DNA from: Deltaproteobacteria bacterium
GTDB lineage: Bacteria; Desulfobacterota; GWC2-55-46
NCBI GenBank assembly: GCA_016219075.1
Contig: JACRCJ010000286.1
Location: 1 to 64,000 of the forward strand
Length of the DNA stretch: 64,000 bases
Reading direction: 5' to 3'
The notes beneath the pieces were generated by a model. The model was not told where the DNA came from. It saw nothing but the letters and a program-made list of their open reading frames with translations, and made no database searches. The translations under genes and the position numbers were made by a program. Within the stretch, counting starts at the first letter, position 1, and every line of letters starts with the position of its first letter. Of the stretch, positions 24,193 to 31,980 are shown piece by piece.

Positions 24193-25094
24193 GGACATCA
24201 TATTTCAATGTGGTGAAAAACGGCGCGTCTATCGTAGGCCCGGACACGGCCCTTGAGATATTCAAGCGGATATGCCTGGCGCGGAGCTTCGAGGCAGGGC
24301 TCATAGAGGCGGTAAGGGAAGGGTTCGTGACGGCCCCGGTCTATCTCTCGATGGGGCAGGAGGCGATAGCCGCAGCCCTTTCGCTGGCCATACCCGAGTT
24401 CATGATATTCGCGCAGCACAGGTGCCATGCCGCGTACCTGTCCTTCGGGGGCAACGCTGAAAGGCTGAGGGACGAGCTCCTTGGCCTGCCCACGGGGACG
24501 AGCGGCGGCAGGGCCGGGTCGAACTGCATACAGTGCCACGACAATGATGTCACGATGCACGGCCACCACGGCCTCATCGGGGAGAACGTCCCGCTCGCCG
24601 TGGGAGCGGCGCTCGGAAGCGGTAAGCCGACGGTATGCTTTTTCGGGGACGGGGCGGCCGAAGAGGACTACGTCCTTTCGGGCATGGGGTTCGCTTCCAC
24701 CCACAGGCTGCCGGTGCTCTTTGTCTGCGAGGACAATAACCTGTCGATACTCACGGACGTGGCCACGCGCAGGAGCTGGTCGGTCACGAAGATAGCGGAC
24801 GCGCTCGGGATAACCAACGCCGACCTGAGCGACGACCCCTGGACGCTTTATCTGACCGCCCGTGAGCTGAAGAAAAGCCTCCCTGCGTTCATCAATACGT
24901 TTACCTGCAGGGCCAACTGGCACGTGGGCATCGGCGTGGACGGCCCGCCGGAGTGGGACAGGTTCGAGATAATAAGGCAGGACCTGTCGGCCCTCGGGCT
25001 CAGTAAAGAGATCGCCGGGATAGAGGACGACGCGCGCTCAGCGATGGAGAGTATATGGGACAAAAAACTGTTGCAGAGACTATCAGGGAGATAA
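24189..25094 (+). CDS. TPP-dependent E1 component, alpha subunit
   Basis: 301 residues of the 2-oxoacid dehydrogenase E1-alpha type. The thiamine-diphosphate motif is complete: GDG at 153-155 through NN at 183-184 (GDGAAEED...CEDNN). HRCHAAYLSFGG and HGHHGLIGENVPLAVGAALG match conserved E1-alpha segments. No E2 or E3 genes are here, so it is not part of a normal dehydrogenase complex. With the beta subunit it probably forms a ketolase or acyl-transferring enzyme acting on a sugar, as TPP enzymes do for branched sugars (inference). ATG 24189 overlaps the previous stop (ATGA). Confidence 0.83.
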   Translation: MRTSYFNVVKNGASIVGPDTALEIFKRICLARSFEAGLIEAVREGFVTAPVYLSMGQEAIAAALSLAIPEFMIFAQHRCHAAYLSFGGNAERLRDELLGLPTGTSGGRAGSNCIQCHDNDVTMHGHHGLIGENVPLAVGAALGSGKPTVCFFGDGAAEEDYVLSGMGFASTHRLPVLFVCEDNNLSILTDVATRRSWSVTKIADALGITNADLSDDPWTLYLTARELKKSLPAFINTFTCRANWHVGIGVDGPPEWDRFEIIRQDLSALGLSKEIAGIEDDARSAMESIWDKKLLQRLSGR

Positions 25095-25969
25095 CGAGAA
25101 GGCACCTTGAGGGAGGCGGCATGCTCCTCGGAGAGTCCATCTCCGCGGTCGGCTGGGTCAATAACACCGTGCCGGACTGCAAGGGCATAGTAGAACTCCC
25201 GATGACGGACGTGGCCGGCTCCGGCATAGCGGTTGGCGCCGCGCTCGTTGGCAGGAGGCCGATATTCGTCATCAGGTTCCAGGACTTCCTGATCTTGAAC
25301 GGCAGCCCGCTCATATTCTACGCGGCCAAGGTAAAGGAGCTTCACGGCAAATCCGCGCCCGTGTTCGTAAGGGCCATAGCCTCCGAAGGGCTCGGGCCGG
25401 TGCATTCCGGGGTGCTCCACAGCATCTTCATGCACTTCCCCGGCTTCAGGGTCGCCTCCCCGATGACGCCAAAGGAGTACGAGGAGGTCTGGGCCGATTA
25501 TATGTCGAATGACGACCCCATGATAGTAAGCGAGCACCGCTGTAGTTATGCAAACTCCAGGGAGATGGAGGACCTGATAGCTGAGGACGCGGACATAACC
25601 CTCTACGCCATTTCTTCCACAAGATTTGAGGCGATAAAAGCAGCGGGGCAGCTGGCGGGCGAGGGCATAAGGTGCAACGTAGTACATATCGTCTGGCTCA
25701 AGCCGTTTATCGTCGATACCCGCATAACCGCGCCTCTAAAGAGTTCAAGGCTCGGTATGGTAATAGACCCGGGCCATGAGATAGCCGGGGCCTCACAGGC
25801 CCTCGCGTACATGATATCGGACGCGACCGGGTTCAGGGTAAAGGCGCTCGGCCTGCGCGACAGGACGAAGTGCCTCCACCCGCCCCTGCAGAACAGGGCC
25901 CCTGACGCGAAGAGGATATGCGAGGCGGTGAGAGAGATTTTACTCGAAGGCGGCAAGGTCCCCTTATAA
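25055..25969 (+). CDS. TPP-dependent E1 component, beta subunit
   Basis: 304 residues matching E1-beta/transketolase pyrimidine and C-terminal domains. VELPMTDVAGSGIAVGAALVGRRP carries the region of the catalytic Glu, and GPVHSGVLHSIFMHFPGFRVASPMTP and VIDPGHEIAGASQALAYMI follow family order. It overlaps the alpha gene by 40 bases, showing tight coupling. The pair lies inside the sugar genes rather than with lipoyl carriers. Its donor and acceptor are unknown; a keto acid and a 4-ketosugar are plausible. Confidence 0.83.
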   Translation: MGQKTVAETIREITRRHLEGGGMLLGESISAVGWVNNTVPDCKGIVELPMTDVAGSGIAVGAALVGRRPIFVIRFQDFLILNGSPLIFYAAKVKELHGKSAPVFVRAIASEGLGPVHSGVLHSIFMHFPGFRVASPMTPKEYEEVWADYMSNDDPMIVSEHRCSYANSREMEDLIAEDADITLYAISSTRFEAIKAAGQLAGEGIRCNVVHIVWLKPFIVDTRITAPLKSSRLGMVIDPGHEIAGASQALAYMISDATGFRVKALGLRDRTKCLHPPLQNRAPDAKRICEAVREILLEGGKVPL

Positions 25970-25993
25970 AAACCTAAGACGAAAGGGAGGAGT

Positions 25994-26503
25994 ATGAAAA
26001 GAGCCGTTATCATCACAGGGCCGAATTTCCAGGACGAGGAGTTCATATACCCGTTCTACAGGCTGCAGGAGGCCGGTTTCAAGGTGGACGTGGCTATCAA
26101 GGACAAGACCGTAACGAAAGGCAAATACGGCGTCCCGGCCAGGCCGACAGTCGATGTATGCGACTTGAAGGAGCCTGACTACGACCTCGTGGTGCTGCCC
26201 GGCGGGCATGAGGCCCCGGACAGGGTAAGGCAGATGAAAGAGGTTTTAACCTTCGTAAAAGCCATGAACGACAGGGGCAAGGTCGTCTCCTCCATCTGCC
26301 ACGGCCCCTGGATAATGATCTCGGCCGGGATAGTGAAGGGCAAAAAAGTGACCGGGTACATAGCCATAAAAGACGACATCTCGAACGCGGGCGCGGAGTA
26401 CGTCGACGCCCCGGTGGTGGTAGACGGGAACCTCGTCACGTCCCCCCACTACAAATACAACGGCGACTGGATGCGCGAGACCTTGAGAAAGTTCAACGCC
26501 TGA
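25994..26503 (+). CDS. DJ-1/PfpI-family protein
   Basis: 169 residues of the class-I glutamine-amidotransferase-like fold. The nucleophile elbow is SSICHGPW (Cys near 101, next to His), with the partner Glu in FQDEEFIYPFYRL near residue 15. Family members act as glyoxalases/deglycases, proteases or isocyanide hydratases, so the exact reaction is open. Its place between TPP-enzyme and epimerase genes suggests it handles a reactive carbonyl made in the pathway (inference). ATG 25994 follows GGGAGGAG. Its stop overlaps the next start (TGATG). Confidence 0.8.
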   Translation: MKRAVIITGPNFQDEEFIYPFYRLQEAGFKVDVAIKDKTVTKGKYGVPARPTVDVCDLKEPDYDLVVLPGGHEAPDRVRQMKEVLTFVKAMNDRGKVVSSICHGPWIMISAGIVKGKKVTGYIAIKDDISNAGAEYVDAPVVVDGNLVTSPHYKYNGDWMRETLRKFNA

Positions 26504-28215
26504 TGGACAAGGACGCGAGGATATACGTCGCCGGGCATAACGGCCTCATAGGATCGGCGATAGCAAGGCGGCTTAAGGCCGAGGGCTACACGAACGTCAT
26601 TACGAAAGACCGCTCGGAGCTCGACCTTACGGAGCAGCACCAGGTCAAGGCATTCTTCGAAAGGGAGAGGATAGACTACGTCTTTTTTTCTGCCGCGAAG
26701 GTCGGCGGGATATTCGCGAACAACACCTACAGGGCCGAGTTCATATACGAGAACCTGATGATGGAATGCAACGTGATACATAACGCCTTCCTTAACGAGG
26801 TAAAGAAGATGGTCTTCTTCGCCTCCGCGGACGTCTACCCCAAAGACTGCCCACAACCCGCCAGGGAGGAGTTCCTCCTCGACGGAAAGCTGGAGAACAC
26901 CTGCGAGCCTTTCGCGGTGGCCAAGATAGCGGGCATAAAGATGTGCGAGTCCTATAACAGGCAGTACGGGACCGACTTCATCGTCGTGATACCTCCGAAC
27001 GTCTACGGCCCCAACCAGCATTACGACGTGATGAACGCGCAGGTGCTGCCGTCCCTCATAAAGAAGTTCCACGAGGCGAAGTCTGCCGGCGCCGATGAGA
27101 TAAGGATCTGGGGCACGGGCGCTCCGCAGAGGGATTTTCTTTTCGTGGACGACGTGGCCGGGGCCTGCGTCTTTCTCATGAGGGAGTATTCGGGCAGCGA
27201 CGCCTTTTTCAATATCGGCACTGGCGAGGGACACTCGATAAAAGAGCTTGCGGAGATAATAAAGAAGGCCGTCGGGTACAAAGGGAGAGTGGTATTCGAC
27301 AGCTCAAGGCCCGACGGGGTGCTGAAAAAGCTCCTCGACACCTCGAAGATAAAAAAACTCGGCTGGTCCCACGGGGCCGGGCTCGAGGAGGGCGTCAGGC
27401 TTTCCTATGAGGCCTTCCTGAACGAGCTCGACAGGAGCAGGATAAGGATATCGAGGATATCGAAGGTGAAAAAGTCCGACAAGGACGTCCAGTTCGTCCA
27501 GTCCGAGGGCGCGAAGAAGTGTAACGCGCAGCCGGAGACGTACAAGAACAAGGTCGTCATAAAACCCTGGGGCTACGAGTTCCTGATGTTCGAGAACGAC
27601 TGCGTCGCGGTCTGGTTCCTGTTCATAAAGAGCGGACACTCGACCTCGATGCACTGCCACCCGAGGAAAAAGACCTCGCTAATCCTCCTTAACGGCAGCG
27701 CGATGAGCAATACGTTCCACAAGAGGCGGTACCTCAAGGGAGGCGACGCGCTCATTGTTGAAAAGGGCGTCTTTCACTCGACGAAGTCGCTCTCCAGGCC
27801 GGGGATATCGCTCCTTGAGATAGAAACGCCTCCGGATAAGACGGACCTGCTGAGGCTCGAGGACAGGTACGGGAGGGAAAGGTCGGGGTACGAGGGGATA
27901 TCCGAGATGCAGACGCACAACCTGAACGACTACAGCTACTTCTCTTTCGAGGAGACGGACTATCACCTTAAGCACTCGTACTCGAAAGAGCGGTTCTCGA
28001 TATCGTTCGAGGTCTTCTCGAACGGGGACGAGTTCAAAAAGCACTTCAAGACAGGGGAAGGTGAGCTGTACACGGCGTGCAGGGGCAGGGTGCTCGACAA
28101 GAACGGCAGCCTCGTCCTCGATACCGGAGAGACTCAGAACGCGAGCGTATTTACCGGCAACGGGCTCTTTATTTCGGGAAAGACCGTGCTCCTTAAGACG
28201 GCTACAAAGGATTAG
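26503..28215 (+). CDS. Degenerate GDP-fucose-synthase homologue fused to a cupin
   Basis: 570 residues. The first 310 resemble GDP-fucose synthase (YVAGHNGLIGSAIARRL, QRDFLFVDDVAG), but the catalytic Cys, Tyr and His are replaced by Asp110, Phe137 (EPFAVAK) and Gln180; Lys141 is kept. A linker leads to a cupin (about 345-450) with KPWGYE and the metal motif SMHCHP, like phosphomannose-isomerase or epimerase cupins. A further 110 residues are unassigned. The N-terminal part may only bind nucleotide sugar, or do a different reaction, while the cupin isomerises. This fusion was not recognised from any characterised enzyme. Confidence 0.78.
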   Translation: MDKDARIYVAGHNGLIGSAIARRLKAEGYTNVITKDRSELDLTEQHQVKAFFERERIDYVFFSAAKVGGIFANNTYRAEFIYENLMMECNVIHNAFLNEVKKMVFFASADVYPKDCPQPAREEFLLDGKLENTCEPFAVAKIAGIKMCESYNRQYGTDFIVVIPPNVYGPNQHYDVMNAQVLPSLIKKFHEAKSAGADEIRIWGTGAPQRDFLFVDDVAGACVFLMREYSGSDAFFNIGTGEGHSIKELAEIIKKAVGYKGRVVFDSSRPDGVLKKLLDTSKIKKLGWSHGAGLEEGVRLSYEAFLNELDRSRIRISRISKVKKSDKDVQFVQSEGAKKCNAQPETYKNKVVIKPWGYEFLMFENDCVAVWFLFIKSGHSTSMHCHPRKKTSLILLNGSAMSNTFHKRRYLKGGDALIVEKGVFHSTKSLSRPGISLLEIETPPDKTDLLRLEDRYGRERSGYEGISEMQTHNLNDYSYFSFEETDYHLKHSYSKERFSISFEVFSNGDEFKKHFKTGEGELYTACRGRVLDKNGSLVLDTGETQNASVFTGNGLFISGKTVLLKTATKD

Positions 28216-28218
28216 CGA

Positions 28219-29781
28219 ATGGCGAAAAAAACCGGCCCTCTCGCTGACTGCGCGCTTGTGCTGTCCGATGGCGACAATATAGCGGTGGCCAAAACAGATA
28301 TAGCGCGTTCAAGCGTCCTTGAATTTCCGGGCGGCGGAGTGATTGTCCTCGAAAGGATCCCGAAGGGGCATAGGTTCGCCATCAAGGATATAAAAAAAGG
28401 CGCAATGATCGTGCAATACGGCTACCCATTCGGGAGGTCGAAGGGGATAAATAGAGGCGAGCTTATCTCAAGGGATAAGCTCGCCTCCTGGCGCAGCGAT
28501 TACAGGAGGCTGGATAAAAGGCCTTTAAAGGACTTTAAAGGGCACGGCGGTAATGTAGCTCCGGATGCGGGCCTATCCAGGACTTTCATGGGCTACCTGA
28601 GGAAGGACGGCCGCGTGGGGACCCGGAACTTCTATCTCCTTGTGCCCACTTCACTCTGCGCCGCCGACATAGCCGTGAAGCTCTCGTCTGAATTCAAGGG
28701 CGGCGCTCTGAAGGGGTACAGGAACATAGACGGGGTCAATGCCGCCGCGCATACCGAAGGCTGCGGGTCCAATGACGGGGAGATAATAGAGCGGCTCCTC
28801 TTAACGCTGAAAAACACGATACTCCACCCGAATGTCGGAGGCGCGCTCGTAATAGACCTCGGCTGCGAAAAGATAGGCTGCGAGGCCCTTTCCAGATACA
28901 TGGGGGGCAAGCCGCGCCACGGCAAGCCCGTTGACTTCATCTCCATACAGGCGCTCGGAGGCACTGGAAAGGCCCTCAAGAAAGGGAGCGAGATAATAAG
29001 GAAAAGGCTAAAAGAGGTAAATTCCATAAAACGAAAAGACGTGCCGGTAAGCCGTCTGGCCGCGGGCACTGAGTGCGGGGCCTCGGATACTTTCTCCGGC
29101 ATTACGGCAAACCCCGTCATAGGATGGGTAGTTGACAGGTTAATTGCATCAGGAGGGTCGGCGATATTGTCCGAAACGCCTGAGATGCTCGGCGCCGAGG
29201 CCGCGCTCATCATGAGGATGCGCTCAAAGAAGACCGTCAGAAAATTCATTGACGGGCTCGATTACTATAACGGGCTGGCCAGGAGGCTTTCGGTATCAAT
29301 GGAAGGGAACTTTGTAGCAGGCAACATAAAGGGAGGGCTCCTTACTCCGGCGCTTAAGAGCCTCGGAGCGATACTCAAGGGCGGGAGCGCCCCCATTGTA
29401 GACTTCCTCGGGTACGGGGAGACGTTAAAGGAGCAGGGGCTTTCGATAATGAACGGGCCGGGCAATGACCTCGAGTCCATGACAGGCATTTCGGCGTCCG
29501 GGGCCAACATAATACTCTTCTCCACCGGCATGGGGGCGACCGAAGGCAACCTTACGTCCCCGGTCATAAAGATATCGTCCACCACCGAGCTTTTCGAGAG
29601 CATGGGCGATGACATCGATTTCGACGCCGGACGGCTGCTTGACGAAGGGGTATCAATGGACAGGCTCGGGGGCGAGCTCTTCGAGCTGATGGTAGACGTG
29701 GCCTCAGGAAAAAAAACACGCGCTGAGGTCTGGGATAAACGCTCATTCCAGATATGGAGCGCGGGAAAGCTTTCATTATAG
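28219..29781 (+). CDS. UxaA-family (altronate/galactarate-type) dehydratase
   Basis: 520 residues, full length for UxaA. The N-terminal SAF domain (about 10-85, ALVLSDGDNIAVAKTDI) is followed by the dehydratase core with Cys motifs HTEGCGSND, DLGCEKIGC and AAGTECGASDTFSGITANPVIG, which bind the metal or iron-sulfur centre. Such enzymes dehydrate sugar acids to 2-keto-3-deoxy acids. It is normally catabolic, so its place in a glycan locus is odd; it could supply a keto-acid donor to the TPP enzyme (inference). It starts three bases after the fusion gene. Confidence 0.85.
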   Translation: MAKKTGPLADCALVLSDGDNIAVAKTDIARSSVLEFPGGGVIVLERIPKGHRFAIKDIKKGAMIVQYGYPFGRSKGINRGELISRDKLASWRSDYRRLDKRPLKDFKGHGGNVAPDAGLSRTFMGYLRKDGRVGTRNFYLLVPTSLCAADIAVKLSSEFKGGALKGYRNIDGVNAAAHTEGCGSNDGEIIERLLLTLKNTILHPNVGGALVIDLGCEKIGCEALSRYMGGKPRHGKPVDFISIQALGGTGKALKKGSEIIRKRLKEVNSIKRKDVPVSRLAAGTECGASDTFSGITANPVIGWVVDRLIASGGSAILSETPEMLGAEAALIMRMRSKKTVRKFIDGLDYYNGLARRLSVSMEGNFVAGNIKGGLLTPALKSLGAILKGGSAPIVDFLGYGETLKEQGLSIMNGPGNDLESMTGISASGANIILFSTGMGATEGNLTSPVIKISSTTELFESMGDDIDFDAGRLLDEGVSMDRLGGELFELMVDVASGKKTRAEVWDKRSFQIWSAGKLSL

Positions 29782-29783
29782 AT

Positions 29784-30413
29784 ATGAACAGATACAGGGC
29801 TGTCTTGTTCGATTTCGACGGGGTTATCGGGAGGACCATGGAAGATAACTTCAGGGCCTGGGAGTACGCCTTCTCGGCCTTCAACCTCGATATAAGCAAG
29901 GAGGCATACTTCCTCATCGAGGGCTTCAGCGCCAGGAAGGTCGCCGAGCACTTCCTCGGCAAAAGGGCGGAAGACAGCCTCGTAGACGACCTCGTCAGGC
30001 TCAAGGAGAAATACTATCTCGAGAACTGCAGGTTCTCTTTCTACGATGGCGTCGAGACTTTCGTGGCGAGTCTCAAGGAAAAGGAATACCTCCTCGGGCT
30101 CGTCTCGGGCGCGCACTCGAAAAGGTTGAAGCATTCCGTCGAGAAGGATTTCCTGAAGATGTTCGACGTTGTAGTGACGGCTGACAGGGTCGGCAACTGC
30201 AAACCGCACCCTGAGCCTTACCTCAAGGCGTCGAAGGCCCTTTCATGCGCCCCTTCCGAGTGCGTTGCCGTGGAGAACGCGCCCATGGGAATCGAGGCGG
30301 CCAAGAGGGCCGGGATGTACTGCGTGGCTATATGCTCGACTCTCGACGAGGCGCACCTGAGCGGAGCGGACAGGGTAGTGAATAATTTCATGGAGCTTTG
30401 CGGGATACTCTAA
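29784..30413 (+). CDS. HAD-superfamily phosphatase/phosphomutase
   Basis: 209 residues of the beta-phosphoglucomutase-like HAD group. Motif I is DFDGVIG, motif II LVSGAHS, motif III KPHPEPYL and motif IV AVENAPMGIEAAKRAG, with a helical cap between I and II. It may remove a phosphate from a sugar bisphosphate or sugar-acid phosphate in this pathway. The frame extends to ATG 29754, but ATG 29784 fits the family N-terminus better and avoids overlap with the dehydratase gene. Confidence 0.82.
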   Translation: MNRYRAVLFDFDGVIGRTMEDNFRAWEYAFSAFNLDISKEAYFLIEGFSARKVAEHFLGKRAEDSLVDDLVRLKEKYYLENCRFSFYDGVETFVASLKEKEYLLGLVSGAHSKRLKHSVEKDFLKMFDVVVTADRVGNCKPHPEPYLKASKALSCAPSECVAVENAPMGIEAAKRAGMYCVAICSTLDEAHLSGADRVVNNFMELCGIL

Positions 30414-30446
30414 GTGCCGCGAGCCACTAAAAGAGACGGAGGGCCG

Positions 30447-31976
30447 ATGGACAGAGGGATAGATATCGTACTCATAAACCCCGGAGACAGAAAGCAGGTC
30501 TTTCAGGAGCTTGGAAGCGAGCTCGCCGCTATCGAGCCCCCTTTCTGGGTCGCGGTCATGGCCGCGTACTTAAGGAACTGCGGCTTCGATGTGAGGGTGA
30601 TAGACTCCAACGCCGAGAACATCTCACCCGAGGAGACCGCCGAAAGGGTAAATGCGCTCGCCCCGTTGCTCGCGGCGGTCATAGTCTACGGCTCACATCC
30701 GTCGGCCTCCACCCAGAACATGACCGTAGCCGGCAGGATCTGCACCGCGCTGAAACTGCACACGGGGGCGAAGGTGGCGATTGGCGGGCTCCACCCCTCG
30801 GCGCTGCCCAAAAGGACGCTACAGGACGAGGACGCCGACTTTGTGATAGAGGGCGAGGGACCGCACACATTAAAAGGGCTTCTGGAGGCGCTCCGCTCGG
30901 GCGGAGATTATCAGGCGGTCCCGGGGCTGTGGTACTTCGAGGAGAACGAGGTAAAGCACAACCAGAAGGCCCCGCTCATAAAGGACCTCGACACCATCCT
31001 CCCCGTGGCGGCGTGGGACCTCCTCCCGATGGAGAAATACAGGGCGCATAACTGGCACTGCTTCGACGGCATCGAGGAAAGGATGCCGTACGGGGCGATA
31101 TACACGAGCCTCGGCTGCCCCTATTCGTGCGTCTTCTGCTGCATAAACGCCCCTTTCGGGAAGCCTGGCATAAGGTTCAGGAGCCCGGAGGTAGTCGTCG
31201 AAGAGATCAGGGTGCTGGTCGAGAGGTACGGAGTAAGCAATATCAAGATCGTAGACGAGCTTTTCATACTTAACGAAAAGCATTACATGGCCATAGCCGA
31301 CCTGATAATCAAGAGCGGCTACAAGCTCAATATCTGGGCCTACGCGAGGGTCGATACCATCGACTTCGATAACCTCGATACCATCAAGAGGGCCGGGATA
31401 AACTGGCTCGGCCTCGGCATCGAATCCGCGAACGCCTCCGTAAGGGACGGGGCGAACAAGCAGATGAGGAAAAACGACATCAAGGAGGTCGTGAGGAGGA
31501 TACAGGGTTCCGGCATAAGGGTCGGGGCCAACTACATCTTCGGGCTGCCCGACGACACCCTTGAGACCATGCAGGAGACCCTTGATATGGCGGTGGAGCT
31601 GAATACCGAGTGGGCCAACTTCTATTGCGCTATGGCTTACCCCGGCTCGAAACTCTACGAGACCGCCGTAAGGGAGGGCTGGGAGCTGCCCGAGGAGTGG
31701 CACGGCTTTTCACAGCTCTCGTACGAGACACACCCGCTCCCGACGGGAAAAATCGGCGCGAAAGAGGTGCTGAAGTTCAGGGACGACGCCTTCCATAAGT
31801 ATTTCGAGAGCGGGCGATATCTCAAGATGGCGGAGGAGAGGTTCGGCCCATCCGTTGTGGAGCACGTCCGTAAGATGACATCCACAAGGCTCAAAAGAAA
31901 GATGCTCGACAGCAAGGAGAGCAGGCTGAACGAATCAATGCAAAGGTTTTCCTCATACAGGTCGAAGATACTTTAA
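30447..31976 (+). CDS. B12-binding-type radical SAM protein 1
   Basis: 509 residues. The N-terminal 150 residues form a B12-binding-like fold (VLINPGDRK, VAIGGLHPSALP, DFVIEGEGP) without the DxHxxG cobalt-ligand motif. The radical SAM core has C224, C228 and C231 (TSLGCPYSCVFC) for the [4Fe-4S] cluster. Enzymes of this build methylate or rearrange unactivated carbons. A start at 30414 would be GTG; ATG 30447 has GGAGGG at good spacing. It is the first of three tandem relatives. Confidence 0.85.
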   Translation: MDRGIDIVLINPGDRKQVFQELGSELAAIEPPFWVAVMAAYLRNCGFDVRVIDSNAENISPEETAERVNALAPLLAAVIVYGSHPSASTQNMTVAGRICTALKLHTGAKVAIGGLHPSALPKRTLQDEDADFVIEGEGPHTLKGLLEALRSGGDYQAVPGLWYFEENEVKHNQKAPLIKDLDTILPVAAWDLLPMEKYRAHNWHCFDGIEERMPYGAIYTSLGCPYSCVFCCINAPFGKPGIRFRSPEVVVEEIRVLVERYGVSNIKIVDELFILNEKHYMAIADLIIKSGYKLNIWAYARVDTIDFDNLDTIKRAGINWLGLGIESANASVRDGANKQMRKNDIKEVVRRIQGSGIRVGANYIFGLPDDTLETMQETLDMAVELNTEWANFYCAMAYPGSKLYETAVREGWELPEEWHGFSQLSYETHPLPTGKIGAKEVLKFRDDAFHKYFESGRYLKMAEERFGPSVVEHVRKMTSTRLKRKMLDSKESRLNESMQRFSSYRSKIL

Positions 31977-31980
31977 AACG

